DNA of 64,000 nt from Pseudeuparius sepicola (GCA_963920635.1 OY987307.1:14089735-14153734), one strand, 5' to 3'. Positions 22,037 to 35,700 are shown, numbered from the stretch's first letter. Numbers and translations are program-made. The notes: a model not told the origin generated them from the letters alone.

Positions 22037-24339
22037 TATACAGTGTCTGCCAGAAAGTTGGACACAAATGGGAATTTTCTTTATTTGAAGTTTCTCAGAA
22101 AAAAAAGTATTCTCAAGTTGGTGCTTGTGCTTAAACTCAAAATATACCCGAAAAATTTTAAAAGTTCTATTCGTATACAAGGAAGGTTGAAAAATACTTA
22201 TGAAAATTCCTCAAGAGTAAAGTACCCTTATTTTTAGAGCTACAGCACTATGGCACTAAGAAGAGTTGTTTGGAATCCCAAGACAATGTCAAATATGAAT
22301 TCACAGGCACCTACTCAAAAGAAGAAGAAAAATCACACTTTCGCATTTTTTATTCACCACGCTGTATAATAGATAATATTAATATTAGCTATGTACCTAT
22401 TTTGAGGCACATCTTCGAGCATGACAGTACGATACCAACGATTTTTATTTACGTTCAACTCTAGCATCTTAAAAACACTTAATAACTGAAACTTCTGCAA
22501 AGTTTGTCGTTTTTTTGTGTCCAGGTAAAATAGTACTAGGTACAGTTTCAAACATAACATAGTAACTAATCTGTGGAACACAAAAATATTTTAATACAGC
22601 AACAATTTAAGAGTTATTTAATAAATGATAATTTAACAATAAAAATATCACAACAAAAAAAATATTATGAGAATAAAGATTTCAGTGACTACATGTGCCC
22701 ATTCCTTCCCTTCCTTTCGCCTTCAAACAACGCCTACCCCACTCGGCAATATCACAAATTTTTGAATACGCTTCCTCAATGTTTGAATACGATTTTGCTG
22801 ACTTTTAAGCTTCACAACTCTCGACGCTTTCGGCCATGCCTTTTTCAACCTGTCCAAGTTCAATTTTTTGTTTTTTTTTATTTGGGACCTTCCCTACGAC
22901 TCGTGCTCGATTTGGACAAATAACTTGGGCAACCTGCTAACCTACAAGGTATTGCACCTAAAAAAGTAAGTATATTTTGTAAAAATATAATAAAATTAAC
23001 TTGCCATGAAAATTTAAAACCTTTAGCTAAACGTGGAATTTTTAAAGGTGCACGTAGTTTCACCAGTCGATTCTAAACACACCGTTAATTGAGGACCATC
23101 GATGAACACACGTAGTCTCCCTTTCAATGTCTTGTGTTAAAAAGTGTTGTTCACAGACCTACAATAACCCGAAGCTTTATAAAAATTATATAAAAAATGT
23201 AACATATAACATACCTTGAATGTTTCTTGACTACAAAGTAAGCACTTTTTATGGCTTGTACCCTTGTTTGTATAAATAAATAAAAAATAAATAAATTTTG
23301 CCCTCAAAACTGGATCCTTAGGAAAGGCAAAAACGGACACTTTTAGCTTTGGCCCGGTTAGGTAATTGCCTTTCCAATTTGGGCGTCGATTGATTCCTTC
23401 CTCCATCGACGAATTTGGGACACAACACTTGCATGGCTAGAACCGTTGATTTGCATCGATTCTAAAACCACAAGAAAACACTCATTTTGATACAACAAAA
23501 CACATTTTCACTTCCTAACCTCTGTACCTATTTATCGTTTATCTGATGGCTCAAAACACGATATGTTTTTTATATGCACACACTAATTATCGGACTAGAA
23601 CGTCACCGCACACTATCCACCAAATACAGGTAACAATAATATAAGTGTAAATAAGAAAACGAGAATCACAGCAAATTAATAACCGGCAGCAAAAAGCAAA
23701 AACAGCTGTCAGCTGGACCTCGCACGTGACCATGCCGTGATGACTAAGCAAGCGCTGGGTCGATCGATACCCGGCCCGCGTACGTACATACAGTTTCCTG
23801 CCCTTTAAAATTTAACCTTCTTCCATCCACGCCTTGTTTGAACCGTTGATTTGCCGATTCCTTTCTCCATCCACGGCTCGAACGGTGGTTTAGGAATTTG
23901 GCGCCACCGTACGGACGAGTCTCGGTGAAATGTAAGAGAACGAGACAGAAACATTTAGTAACAAGTGGGAATGTGGCAGACAGACCATAAGGACATATTT
24001 GAAGGTTATAGAAAATCGGCCAGAAGCAAAAGCTAACTAGAACCTCCATAAACAAGGTTTAAGCCTACTTTATCAGAATTTAAAACAATGCCACGGTTTA
24101 ATGGGTGCTCTCTTAGTACCCACCGAAAAATGTGACCATTTTATTGTAGCGAGCCGTGGCCTCGAATACTGTACCTTCTTCATGTTTTAGGTATTTTTTT
24201 TCTCAACATACTACATTGAAAATCTTGGAAATGTCTTGCGAGGTATCGGTATCTTGCGCATTTTTCACATTTTTAAAATTTTCTAGTATGCATGACAGCT
24301 ATAAATAAAAAAAATGTAAGTGTTAAGAGAGCACACAAC
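22037..24339. other. No gene recognised; repeats only
   Basis: 22045-22375 starts TACAGTGTCTGCC and closes with ACGCTGTATAATA, a weak hint of another small inverted-repeat element. Variants of the phrase GATTCCTTCCTCCATCGACG recur at 20050, 23395 and 23860, showing a further low-copy repeat. A GC-richer stretch around 23700-23960 shows no coding similarity that I know. Confidence 0.35.
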
Positions 24340-24629
24340 AAACCATGTTTTTTTCCAAATTCTGATAAACTAGGTTTAAAGCAATCAGTTTTGCCCACAA
24401 ATTTTATTACAATTTTTTTCGGTAACTCTTGAAACAAAAAAGTTACATGCCGAAGAAATTTCGGCGATTTTCGGGATTTTGAAAAATATCTTGGAAAGTA
24501 GGCCATGGATCTCTCATGGAACGCAAAGTTAGCTCATCAAAAAAGCTATTGTTTTCAAATAAAGTTCTCAGAAAAATGCATATTTGTCAAGATTTTCTCG
24601 AGTGGCCCTTCATAAATAGACACCCTGTA
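24340..24629 (-). repeat. Dispersed repeat D, copy 3 (inverted)
   Basis: Reverse complement of the D family. Its terminus TAGACACCCTGTA ends at 24629. The interior carries the reversed phrases AGTTTTGCCCACAAA and GGTAACTCTTGAAACAAAAAAGTTAC. Confidence 0.6.
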
Positions 24630-25978
24630 TTTTTGTCCTTAACTTTTCGAGAACACCCTGTATATACATTCTGAAGCTAGATTCGGATTCTCCAGAGAAA
24701 ACTTTATCATCCTGGTTTTAAGCTGGGCTTTTCATTTCAAAAACTATTCGGAAACGAATCGGATTTTATTTGAGACACCTAATATACCCTGAAAAAGTTT
24801 TTTTTTTTGCTATGCGAAAAACACAATTCACTTAGAAAAATAGTTATTTGTGTAACTAGTGCAAAAAGTGCATATTTGTTGCACGAGGCATGAAGTTTTC
24901 AGCTCGAGACGAAGTCGATGGCCAAACTTCATTTCCAGTATTTTTTTGAATTTTGTTTTCTTCATTGCCTGTGAAGGTCTCAGGTTCTTCACATAAAACT
25001 CTTTTTCGAATTGTTGTGAAGTTTCCGGTATTGGTACTTGGTTCACCTTCCAGAATTTGAGCAAGCTATTTCATTTTTTTTTTTAGAAATTGAAATTTTA
25101 CCAAAAGTATTTATACCAACAGGTTGAACGAAGCATTTTCCGTTATAATATCTTATAAAGACTCTAGTGTGACTGGTAGACTGGGGACGAATTACGAGTA
25201 AATGATTTAATTGTATATTAAACTTTTTGGACCACCTGAAAATCTCGGGAAAATATTCTGCTGCTAACTCTAGTTATAAAGTGCTATACCTAATATTTCA
25301 GTTTGAAGTAGTCTTTTCTATTCAGTCTACCTTGTCTAATATAATTAAAATGCGGTATATATCCACTATCTCTGATATTACCAGATGCTGAAATAAGTAG
25401 TCCCATAGAGCCCCAAATTTGTTTAATTCATATTTTCTGGTGATATACACCGATTTTCATTTATAAAACATTGGAGCTTTGCAGATTTGTCTTACTGCCC
25501 AAACAATGTAAAACATAATTTGTTGAAAAATTCTCAATATTATCTAATCTAATCAAATCTATTATAATACAGAGGAAAACATTCTGGACACGTTTCTGTT
25601 TCCAGACAAACCCGGGGAAATCAGGTTTAGATCCTCTTGCAGAAGGAAGGAGGTAAGCAGAATCCCGAAAAAAAACATTAAACTTCGCATGGAATATAAT
25701 GCATGCTAATGTATGCCTAATTACAGCGAGATGCGCGAAATGTCGTGAACATCTGCTGTTTGCAGTTCAGGTTTCTCTGTGATGTACGAATAATACATGG
25801 CTCGACGAAAATCTAGATAACCTTATTACGACAAAGGAAATTATTCGACGGACGCACTGCGATTGAAATTTAAATTTTGGGCCGAAAATGCTTTCTCTCT
25901 AGATTCACAAAACGTACATTAAAATCGTAGATTTAAATAATATGTATTTATACATACACATGGTGATTCAGTCATAAT
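24630..25978. other. No gene recognised
   Basis: AT-rich DNA. One more isolated CACCCTGTATAT occurs at 24654-24665. Nothing else stands out. Confidence 0.4.
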
Positions 25979-27065
25979 TGTAGGAAAAGATTTGTTTCAA
26001 GGTATTTGAAATGATTTATATTTCATTGACACGTCAGGATATTAACCACATATTAATAGTAATTGATTAAATGATAATAAACTAATTAAATCAACAGATA
26101 ACCACCTTAAAAAAAAACTGAGCGATTGGCAAACTCTCGTTTCCAGGATAGTCAGTGGCAAACCTGGAAATAAATAAAACAAACCGGAGCATACTTATTT
26201 CAATAAAATGGATTTAACTGAAGTTAAACAAATAAAATTATTTCCCGGTTGTTAGACTGTCCCACTAACGACAACGTACTGACAATGCATGAGTAATGTT
26301 ATACCCATCCAAAGTGAATGAATAAACGTATCGAGTCGTGCAATGATCAATACAGTACTCACTCAATACCGTAGCAAACACGCTACCTGAGTCAATTACT
26401 CATAACCAAGGTTGATACAGCAACCTCCGATCTAGACCACTTGACAATATCACTCTGTACTGAGGAGTGCAATGGACACCAAAACGCGAGGGTCCCCTCC
26501 GTCTACAGAGCCCTGTTACATAACTTAACGAGTCGTGCAATGGTCCCAGACCTACTCCAGGTATCAACAAGAAACACCATAACTATTGCCAAAACACCAC
26601 AGGCAAGACAGTCAACAAGCAGTAATTAAAAATATCCATTACTCAGTTTATTTGCACAATAATATTAAAACATCGGTACAAACACAAACAAATATGCAGA
26701 AACAAATATGCCCTGTGAGAAAACTCACCTCTTTCGTGTAGCTCAACACTGACACAAAATTAGCACAATTTAAATATTAGGCTTCTTACTCGGGAACCAA
26801 AACTCAAGTGAAGGCAAATCTGTTAAATCTTTCGATGTAACACATCGTGTGCCATAGAGAAGAAATCAATACCCTTTTATCCTCAGGATCGCTAACTTTG
26901 CGTTACGTTTTATAAACAACTTAGCCAGAACAGATTGTTGAACTTTCTTAATTGCCTAACAAAATATACTGGAAACTGTTTCGGCTATGCGTCCGGTAAG
27001 AATGATTTTTAATATGGGAGGAAAAAAAAACATATTATACATACTAGAAAATAGTGAGTCTTACA
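25979..27065 (-). repeat. E2 3' LTR
   Basis: Matches 31701-32782 over its full length with scattered substitutions and small indels (for example near 26317 and 26845). Ends are TGTAGGAAAAG and GTGAGTCTTACA on the plus strand. Just inside it the minus strand reads GAAAGCAGGATGGCCGAA, a purine-rich candidate for plus-strand priming. Confidence 0.9.
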
Positions 27066-27095
27066 TTCGGCCATCCTGCTTTCATCAGTCCCGAG

Positions 27096-27374
27096 TTAAT
27101 CGGCTTTCTCTTCATCAGGATCTTCTAGAACGATTCCATCTTCGTCACTACTTTGATCTGATTCGCCCGAAGATACGCCACCAACTAGTACCCAAGGTCG
27201 CATACGATCAACGGCAATCACATTCTCATATGTCGCTCTTCTAGTGAGACGACGTGACCCCGCCATGTCGGCTACTACGTAGCGATCATTAGGTAGTACC
27301 GTTTTGATTACCATTGGGCCGTCATAAGGGGAAGCTAGTTTCTCACTAGTTCCAGTGGCAGGTTGGTTCTTCAT
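27096..27374 (-). pseudogene. E2 pol C-terminal tail
   Basis: The frame reads KNQPATGTSEKLASPYDGP near its start, then NDRYVVADMAG and an acidic Glu/Asp/Ser end. The arrangement KL..PYDGP...V....YVV is that of the GPY/F-like module behind the integrase core in gypsy elements. It is separated from the integrase frame by a break between 27375 and 27460. Confidence 0.75.
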
Positions 27375-27459
27375 GATTAAAACTAAATCACCAACTTTAT
27401 ACTTCTTTGGTCTCTTTCTTCTCTTATCAAAGTATTTCTTTTGTTGTTCCCGTGTGTGT

Positions 27460-28340
27460 CTACAATCTTTTCGGCAGCTTCTTGTCTGGCTTGCAATAAA
27501 TTTTCATTACATTCGGAATTTGTTTTACTTCATCGAGTAAAATACTATCACTGGATCCTCTAGGTGAATAGCCAAGTAAAAGTTGACTGGCTGTTTTTCC
27601 TGTTGATTTATTTATCACGTTATTTATGGCAAACTGAATTTTCTTGACATTAACGTCCCACAGATCTTCTTCTAAGGTAGATGATAGAAGCGCTCCTAAG
27701 ATGGTTCGATTGAGTCTTTCTACTTGTTCATTAGCACGTGGGGTTGCAACAGCATTGAGTACATGTTTGATATTATTTTGTGAGCAAAAGTTTTTGAAGT
27801 ATTTGGAAGTGAAGCAGCTTCCTCGGTCTGTGATTAATATTTTAGGAGATCCGTAAGTAGCGCATATGTTCCTAAGGTATTCAACAACATACGTTATCTC
27901 TGTGGATTTCACAGCCTGTAAAAATGCGAATTTAGTAAATGCATCTATGCCAACCATCAAATACAAATTGGATTTCTTGCTTTTCGGGAAGGGTCCTAGA
28001 TGATCAATGTGAAAAATGTTCATTGGCTGAGAGTCCTTTTGTATTGGATAGGGGAATCCTTCTTTCTTTCCGGAGTTGCGTTTATTGTATAAACAGCGGA
28101 TGCAACAAGCAATATATCGTTCCACGTAGTTTCTCATTTTCGGGAACCAATAGTTTTCGCAAAGACGGTATAATGTTTTCTCTAATGCAAAGTGTCCAAA
28201 TTCGTCATGAGCAGCTTAAACAACTCGATGACGCATTCCTTTTGGAACAACCCACTGCAGACCCCTTGCAGTTATTCTATAGACACGCCCATCTCGCAGT
28301 GCATAGTTTTTACAAATTTGTCTGTCGTTATCTGTTTGTG
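27460..28340 (-). pseudogene. E2 integrase
   Basis: The minus strand carries an HHCC zinc finger (HDEFGHF ... CCIRC, about 28210-28100), interrupted upstream by a stop near 28215, and an integrase core with HIDHLG, ITDRGS and NEQVERLNR supplying the D, D and E residues. The frame then runs to KKLPKRL and stops at 27460. Open length in the main frame is 225 codons. Inactive as it stands. Confidence 0.85.
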
Positions 28341-28349
28341 GAGGTTTCA

Positions 28350-28943
28350 TCAGAACTTGTCTATCTCACCAATCTTGGAGTCAGTGAGTTGTCCAGACAA
28401 TACCCAATCGGCTTGTTCAATATGGAATATTTTGTTCGGTGGTTGATTAAATGGAACAGGGTTACGGCTAAGAGCATCAACATGTTTCATACGCTCGCCT
28501 GGTCTAAATTTCACATCAAATCGGAACTCCTGGAGTTGAAGCCACCATCGTGCAATCCGTGGAATGATTTGCTTCTTCTCGCTAGTTGCTTTCAAAGAGT
28601 TACAGTCAGTGATAACAGTAAAATTAATTCCTAAAAGGTAACTACGGAATTTCTTTAGGCTTTCAATTACTGTTTCCAACTCGTAAGAGTGATATTTCTG
28701 CTCTGTCTCCAAAGTTTGACGACTATAATATGCTACTGGGTGCAGACGTTGGTCGGGATATAATTGCAATAATATTCCAGCTAAACCCATCATACTCGCA
28801 TCGGTGTGAACTTCGGTAGGTAAGGTTGGGTTGAACAATGCTAAAGTTGGTCTTTTAATTAATTCTGCTTGAAGCTTTCGAAATGAATTCTTCTGCTGCT
28901 CACCCCATTTCCATTTAACAGTTTTCTTCGTCAGTGTAGTCAA
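28350..28943 (-). pseudogene. E2 RNase H region
   Basis: The frame contains EVHTDASMMGLAGIL, YSRQTLE, YELE and ITDCNSLK, the usual RNase H blocks of gypsy Pol, followed by the connection to the integrase. Upstream, between 28944 and 29016, the conserved GL.G..R.F block that follows RT is missing: the sequence jumps from VRHF to VKDYAIIAKPL, which suggests an internal deletion of about ten codons next to a TAA stop. Confidence 0.85.
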
Positions 28944-29015
28944 CGGTTTTGCAATTATAGCGTAATCTTTTACAAAATGTCTTACTTGATGTACAGATGT
29001 AGGTGTTGGAAATTC

Positions 29016-29924
29016 TTAGACTGCTTTAATTTTTTCTTTACCTGGACGTACTTCACTTTGGCCAACTTCAAAACCCAAAAATATGACTGAGTTGATTAAA
29101 AATGAGCATTTCTTTAAATTTAGCGTTAATCCTTCTTCGCGAAATATTTGTAGAATATTCTTTAAAGTTTGGAGTGCTTCATCTATGGTACGATTGTGTA
29201 ACAAGATATCATCTAAATAGACAGCAACATAGTTTGCAGCAGGTTTTAGAATTTGGTTCATAAGCCGCTGAAATGTTCTAGGTGCATTGGTTAAGCCAAA
29301 AGGCATTCGATTAAATTCGTATTGCCCTGAAGGTGTAACAAATGAAGTATAACGTTTGGAATTTTCTGCTATTGGAATTTGGTGGTAGCCCGCTTTCAGG
29401 TCTAAACTTGTAAAATATACGCCGCCTTGTAACCTGTCAACTTGATCATCAATTCGTGGCAAGGGATGGTTGTCCTTAATAGTCATTGTATTTAATTTTC
29501 TGTAGTCTATACACATCCTGTTTTCCCCATTTTTCTTCTTTACTAACAGTACAGGTGAACAATAATTGGAATCAGACTCTCCTATTATGTCATTTGTTAG
29601 TAATTCATCAACGATATCCTTTACACTATCCTGCTCAAGCCTTGCCATTCTATATGGTTTATAAGAGAATGGTTTATCATCTTTGAGCTCAATATGCAAC
29701 TCTGCTGACTTAGCGCAACCAAGTCCTGCTGTATCTCGGGCAAAACAGTCTCTAAATTCCTGGATTAAATCTATTAATTTTCTTTTAACGTGATCGGGAA
29801 CTTGCCCAATTACTACTTGATCTTCTGGTAGTAAAGGGATTTCGGAAACTTTTATCTTATTGATCGATTCAGTGGGGCTAGAAAAAGTATTTTCAATACA
29901 AGGCCATGCTCTAGCAAAGGTCAT
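29016..29924 (-). pseudogene. E2 reverse transcriptase
   Basis: A 302-codon stretch with the complete RT palm: SPVLLVKKKNG, IDYRKLN, TSLDLKAGYHQIP, FNRMPFGLTNAP and YLDD, then FLGFEVG. It ends at a TAA after EKIKAV. Motifs are intact, but the frame is cut from protease upstream and RNase H downstream. Confidence 0.9.
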
Positions 29925-30578
29925 ATTTTGCGAAAATTTAGGTCATTATCGGATAAGTTAATACAAGTTAGAACCATTCTATTAGCAGTTTCTATGCGTA
30001 AAACTGTATTAGGAACTAAGTACTCCCCACCTTCTTGCGAACATAAAATTGTTTCGACAAAAAGATCACCTTTATAATTTTCGCAATAAATATTTACGTT
30101 ATCCATATGGTTTTGGGGTATATTGACATCCTTTACTAACTCTAAAAGTATTTTTCTTGTGTTGGGTTTTGGGTTAACATTATAAATGTCATTATTCTTT
30201 GAGGTTGACTCAATAAATCTTAGACACGTATTATTTTTGACTATTACAATATTTGGTAATTCGGTAAAATTTCTACCGACAAATTAATATAGGTGCATTC
30301 TGCAAGTGATCGTTTACAATACTCAATTTTATTTTTGCTTCCACTTGGTCAATTTTCAGAGTTACTTCAGCTGACCCAAGAGTGGTGGTCCTGCCATGAA
30401 CATAACCTTGAAGAATAGTGATATTTTGTATGTCATATAGTATTTCCAGTTGCTTAAAATCACTTATTCGCATAATAGAGCAAGAACTTCCTAAATCTAT
30501 ATAACCCTTAAACTTTATGTTATTAACTAAGACATCCTTAAAATACTTCTTATTAGTTACGTTATCGTCACTGCCTAG
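29921..30578 (-). pseudogene. E2 protease and N-terminal pol, broken
   Basis: Follows gag after a TGA at 30579-30581. The minus strand reads GYIDLGSSCSIMR, a retropepsin active-site block with DLG in place of DTG or DSG, then a second frame (30106-29921) of unrecognised spacer. There is at least one frame change near 30270. Confidence 0.65.
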
Positions 30579-31508
30579 TCATGCTATCGGTTTAGAAGAT
30601 TGATCACTCCGATTATTTTCGCGTTTCTTTTGGAAACAATTCATTTCAGTATGTCCTTTTCGGTGGCAATATTTACACAATACTACTCGGTAAGTACCTT
30701 TGACAATGCAATTTTTCGAAAAGTGACCGGGTTTTCCACATTTATAGCAGCTTCCCGATTGATAATCCTTTTCCTTTTGATTCACAGAAGCAAAGTTCGA
30801 TTTAAATCTTTTTGAGACATGTTTCGAAGGTTTGTAATGAAATTTAATATTGTGATCTCGGTGTGTTGTACTCGCATTTCCAATAGTATTTAAAAATTCG
30901 TGTAGAGATTCAATAGTTTGGTGCCGTCCTGCTTTCGCTCCTGTCTTCACAACGTTGTCATTAATGCCCCCAATGATGCATAATACGGCATCGGCTCCCT
31001 GTATTTTGCATCTACTTAACAAGGCACATTTTTCATAAAAATATTTCGAATAGGTTTCATCGGGACGCTTATACCTACGTAACATTTCGGTTAGACTATC
31101 GCAGAAATCCTTTCGATAGGGAAATGCCTGTAGTAATTTTTCTTTCCACTCAACCCAACTCATCTTAACAGTTTGTAAGCCCTTGAACTAAATTTCAGCC
31201 AAGCCGCGAAGCCTTCCCAAAGCAAAATAAATTGTTGCTTCCTCACTCCAACCGAAAACCTCACTCAATTCATCCACCTTTAAGCACCAGGCCTCTATTT
31301 CCTGATCTCTATCTTCCGGATTAAAAATAGGTATGACGTCTCCCCTAACAGATGTCTCCGTTTTACGTGTATTGCTTTTAAAAAATTCTGCCATGATTTC
31401 AGTAAATCGATTAAAATCATTATTTTGACCCTCGTTTCCATTATTAGTACTACCTATGTTATTAAAATCATCAGACGGTGTGAGGTCACGCGCTCGTTTA
31501 CGACTCAT
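30579..31508 (-). pseudogene. E2 gag
   Basis: The start ATG is at 31508 (MSRKRARD). The frame covers a capsid-like region, meets a TAG near 31188 after LRGLAEI, and resumes in the same frame with KMSWVEWKEKLLQAFPYRKDF, then ends with two CCHC zinc knuckles, CYKCGKPGHFSKNC and CKYCHRKGHTEMNC. The knuckles bind RNA in retroviral-like particles. The only visible damage is the nonsense codon and the early TGA at the pol junction. Confidence 0.85.
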
Positions 31509-31700
31509 GATGGTAACGAAAGCAAAGCGGCCTGTTTATACGTATTCGGTAGCTCGTAACTCCTTTTAAGAGAGTAATAATAATAAAGAAATGGGTATAC
31601 GTATATCTCAATAATTGTACTTTATAAATGTCAAAATGTTTGCCAAGACTGTCAAGAACTCGAGTTTTGCCCGGTAGTTATCCAACTTCTGAAAAATTTA

Positions 31701-32782
31701 TGTAGGAAAAGATTTGTTTCAAGGTATTTGAAATGATTTATATTTTATTGACACGTGAGGATATTAACCACATATTAATATTAATTGATTAAATAATAAT
31801 AAACTAATTAAATCAACAGATAACCACCTTTAAAAAAACAACTGAGCGATTGGCAAACTCTCGTTTCCAGGATAGTCAGTGGCAAACCTGGAAATAAATA
31901 AAACAAACCGGAGCATACTTATTTCAATAAAATGGATTTAATTGAAGTTAAACAAATGAAATTATTTCCCGATTGTTGGACTGTCCCACTAACGACAACG
32001 TACTGACAATGCATGAGTAATGTTATACCCATCCAAGGTGCCTGAATAAACGTATCGAATCGTGCAATGAGCAATACAGTACTCACTCAATACCGTAGCA
32101 AACACGCTACCTGAGTCAATTACTCATAGCCAAGGTTGATACAGCAACCTCCGATCTAGACCACTTGACAATATCACTCTGTACTGAGGAGTGCAATGGA
32201 CACCAAAACGCGAGGGTCCCCTCCAGACACAGAGCTCTGTTACATACCTTAACGAGTCGTGCAATGGTCCCAGACCTACTCCAGGTACCAACAAGAAACA
32301 CCATAACTATTGCCAAAACACCACAGTCAAGACAGTCAACAAGCAGTAATTAAAAATATCCATTACTCAGATTATTTGCACAATAATATTAAAACATCGG
32401 TACAAACACAAACAAATATGCAGAAACAAATATGCCCTGCGAGAAAAATCACCTCTTTCGTGTAGCTCAACACTGACACAAAATTAGCACAATTTAAATA
32501 TTAGGCTTCTTACTCGGGAACCAAAACTCAAGTGAAGGCAAATCTGTTAAATCTTTCGATGTAACACATCGAAGAGATAGAGAAGAAATCAATACCCGTT
32601 TATCCTCAGTATCGCTGACTGTGCGTTACGTTTTATAAACAACTTAGCCAGAACAGATTGTTAAACTTTCTTAATTGCCTAACACAATTTACTGGAAACT
32701 GTTTCGGCTATGCGTCCGAATGATTTTTAACATGGGAGGAAAAAAAACATATTATACATACTAGAAAATAGTGAGTCTTACA
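31701..32782 (-). repeat. E2 5' LTR
   Basis: Promoter-side LTR for the minus-strand element. It is followed at 32783 by the target duplication TAAT. Gag begins about 190 bp inside it. Confidence 0.9.
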
Positions 32783-35700
32783 TAATGTAAATAATTTTAT
32801 CCACGCAATGGGGGAGGTCTACCAAAAAGGAAAACGGAATAATTTTTTTTTGTCAAATCATCCTTAGTATCAGAGTAACTCGGCGCTCAGGTATATCCCT
32901 GTTGCCGCTTGTGCGCACCGCGCAGTCACGGCGTATGTAACAATCAGCACACTTGCCGCCATCAGCTATTCGGGCAAAGACTCGCGCCCAGTGCCGAATC
33001 AAAAATGGAGGGAAGGACATGTTTCGCTCCGCGTTGTTGACCTGCGACTGCCGCCGTACTCTTCGATACCATACTCGTGCTCCCACATGCCTTAGTGTAC
33101 GACAGCGAAGCTATAATCGGACAGATACCCGAGAAAATTACTACCCGTACATATTTCATCAAGAATTCTCAATTTTATTATACGCTAGTAGGCTTATTAC
33201 CGTATCATAACAGATTTCTTTTACGCGCTAGAGTAAGCTAAGTTCTGATGCTTCCGAATAGAATGAACTTGTGTATGTAGTCTGTGTAATTGCTGGAGGC
33301 ATTTTTGAACAATTCCTCTAAACAGTACTGACATGTTTTGCGTCTGTACATTTTGTGGGCAGTTTTAATTGATACTCAACGCATTTTTGCATTGAAATGC
33401 AAAAGCGAATCACAAAGGTAATAAATTAGCTTAGACCATGATGTTTTTTTTCTCATAGGAGAAAAATGTTTCCCTAAAAATTTAAAAACAATTTTAGGTT
33501 TTTCTCAATATTTCGACATTTCTTTAGATTTCTGTGAAAACGTAAAAAACAAGTAATTTACGATATGTTGTGCAACTAGCAAAGGCGCACCAACCTTGTC
33601 GCGCGAGCTTACCAGCTGAGTGGGAAAGCGCTGTTAAGTAATGGTTTTGATACACTTCTGAAAAAAAAAATATTTTATTGACCAGATTTTTTATTTCAGA
33701 TATGTATTAAGCTATTTTTTTCCACCTGTGGTTAAATATTTTTACAACATAACTGAATCTCTTTGTCTAGGTACATTCGAGAAACACTAAAACGCTGTTA
33801 ATTAATTGAAGTGAGAGGTAAAATTAAAAACGCGAACAACAATCCACGATGTGGGATCTCACTAGGAAGCGGTTAATGTAGCAAAAATAATTATCTAGGT
33901 CTAGGAGTATTAATTTCTGAATTGAATAGGTGTACCTACATTTTATAATGAATGAACTATAAAAAGCACTATCTTTGAGACATCAGCTTAAGTTATGAAT
34001 AGACTTATAATTAGGCTGAATTTCAGCAATAGCCTCTTTGTACTTTTATTTATAAGTGCGTAAGGAAATACATGCTCTTTTTTATTTTTTGGGACGGGAA
34101 CGTAAATATTTAGGTCCAGTTTTTTTTAGAAATGTATTTATAGTTGTTTTTCTACCACATCCAGATGTCTAAAATATCACCTGTTGTTCATTCATTACCT
34201 CCCCATTTTCGTATAACTCCCTTCAACTAAGAAGAACTCGGCAATACATTTTTCTACTTCTACATGTATTTTTGCCTTTTTCTTTATATAACCTCTGGTT
34301 ATATAACCTCATGGTTACGTAGGTGATTGCAGTTAACTGATGGGAGATGATTAATATCCATCGTAGGATAGATATGAAATCGAAATCAACCAATTCACAA
34401 TTAAACATTGTCGGGCGTGTTCACGTGTTCATTCTGATTCTGAAATTATTCTTAACATTATACCAACAGCTTCCAAACTATCCAGTCACAGATGTGTCCT
34501 AGATACGAATCTATAATTTTGCAAATAAATTGACAATTGCCTCATCTAGTACCAGGTGGAAGAACCTTCGGGTTCGAAGTAGGTATGATAGCTGTTTGTA
34601 TCGGGATCATCTGCAGTAGCGGCTTAAAAAATCTAGATACATGTATTTAGTTTGTATTACATCTTTGATGCAACTGGCATGCATTTTGTCGATTCCAGAA
34701 ATACTTACAAGGCGATCGTGATGTGATGACTGCATGATGATGAACCAAATAGGGAGATGGAGTAAGATGTGCCGTGCAGCATTAGCTGTTAGTACGAGAA
34801 CCAATAGGAATTAACTAATATCCATACTAGAAAATATCAAAGTCGAAATACATCGATTTCAATATAATTTAAACTGAAGTAAGCCTGTAATTTTTTCCAT
34901 AAAACTGGCAAATTTTAGTACATGTCTCCGTCCATATCTCGTTAAATTTGTTCGGAGCCATCGTATATTCAACTTTGGTTTGAACTTCTTGATTACTTCC
35001 TCAAACTTATATATTTTGAAATATATGAAAGTATTCAAACGTAATATTTTCGTATTTAAACGGCGCTTCTCGCAGAAACTCATAAAACTCAGTTTCTAGA
35101 TGCAAATGTAATAAGTAAATTTGCTTCAAAGTTTTCGTGTTACCCGCGCCAACGAGAAAATGTACTTCCCTTTCTTTCTTGTTATGCAGATGGGAAACTT
35201 AGAATTCAGTTTGGCGTCAAAAACAAACTCGAGGCACTTCTAGAAAAAAAAATCAAAGGACGAGCACATCTACCTTTATTCGATTTATGTTAATGATGCC
35301 ATGAAATTGTTAAAAACAATAGAAGACATGTAGTCATCTTCAATCCGAGTGCGTGTTTATTACATTCATTACACAACTATTTATTCATAATTCGTGTTTG
35401 CTCGGCTGGAGGCTAGCAAAACATATTATAAAGATAGTGAATTGTTGATTCCCATGCGTTATTTTAGTGTTTTTAAACTGAAAAATACAAGCTGATAATG
35501 GGGATATGCCATTTTCATTATATGTTCATTGTTCCAGACAGTGTGAAAAAACCAAGGAGTGAATCTTTAAGTGATTGTAAGACCACAAGTCTATATATAC
35601 ATAGGTCCGCTAATGCTTCGTTTTCAAAATAAATTAATAATTATTATAATAAAACAAAAATTTTTTATAGCAATTTTTAAGACTAAAATAAACTATTAAT

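Larger units (their letters stand above)
25979..32782 (-). mobile_element. Ty3/gypsy element E2 (412/mdg1-like), minus strand, decayed
   Basis: A 6,804-bp LTR element. LTRs of 1,087 bp (25979-27065) and 1,082 bp (31701-32782) begin TG and end CA and are flanked by TAAT (25975-25978 and 32783-32786). On the minus strand the order is LTR, gag with two CCHC knuckles, protease, RT, RNase H, integrase, C-terminal tail, LTR. There is no env. LTRs differ at many sites and all coding parts carry stops, frame changes or deletions, so this insertion is clearly older than E1. A standard tRNA primer site was not evident: the bases inside the 5' LTR read TAAATTTTTCAGAAGTTGG. Confidence 0.92.

Noticed and set aside
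22045..22375. Possible MITE from TACAGTGTCTGCC to ACGCTGTATA
   Set aside because: Ends match only over a few bases and no second copy was seen.
26441..26629. 62-codon frame repeated at 32165-32353
   Set aside because: It lies inside the E2 LTRs and is repeated for that reason.
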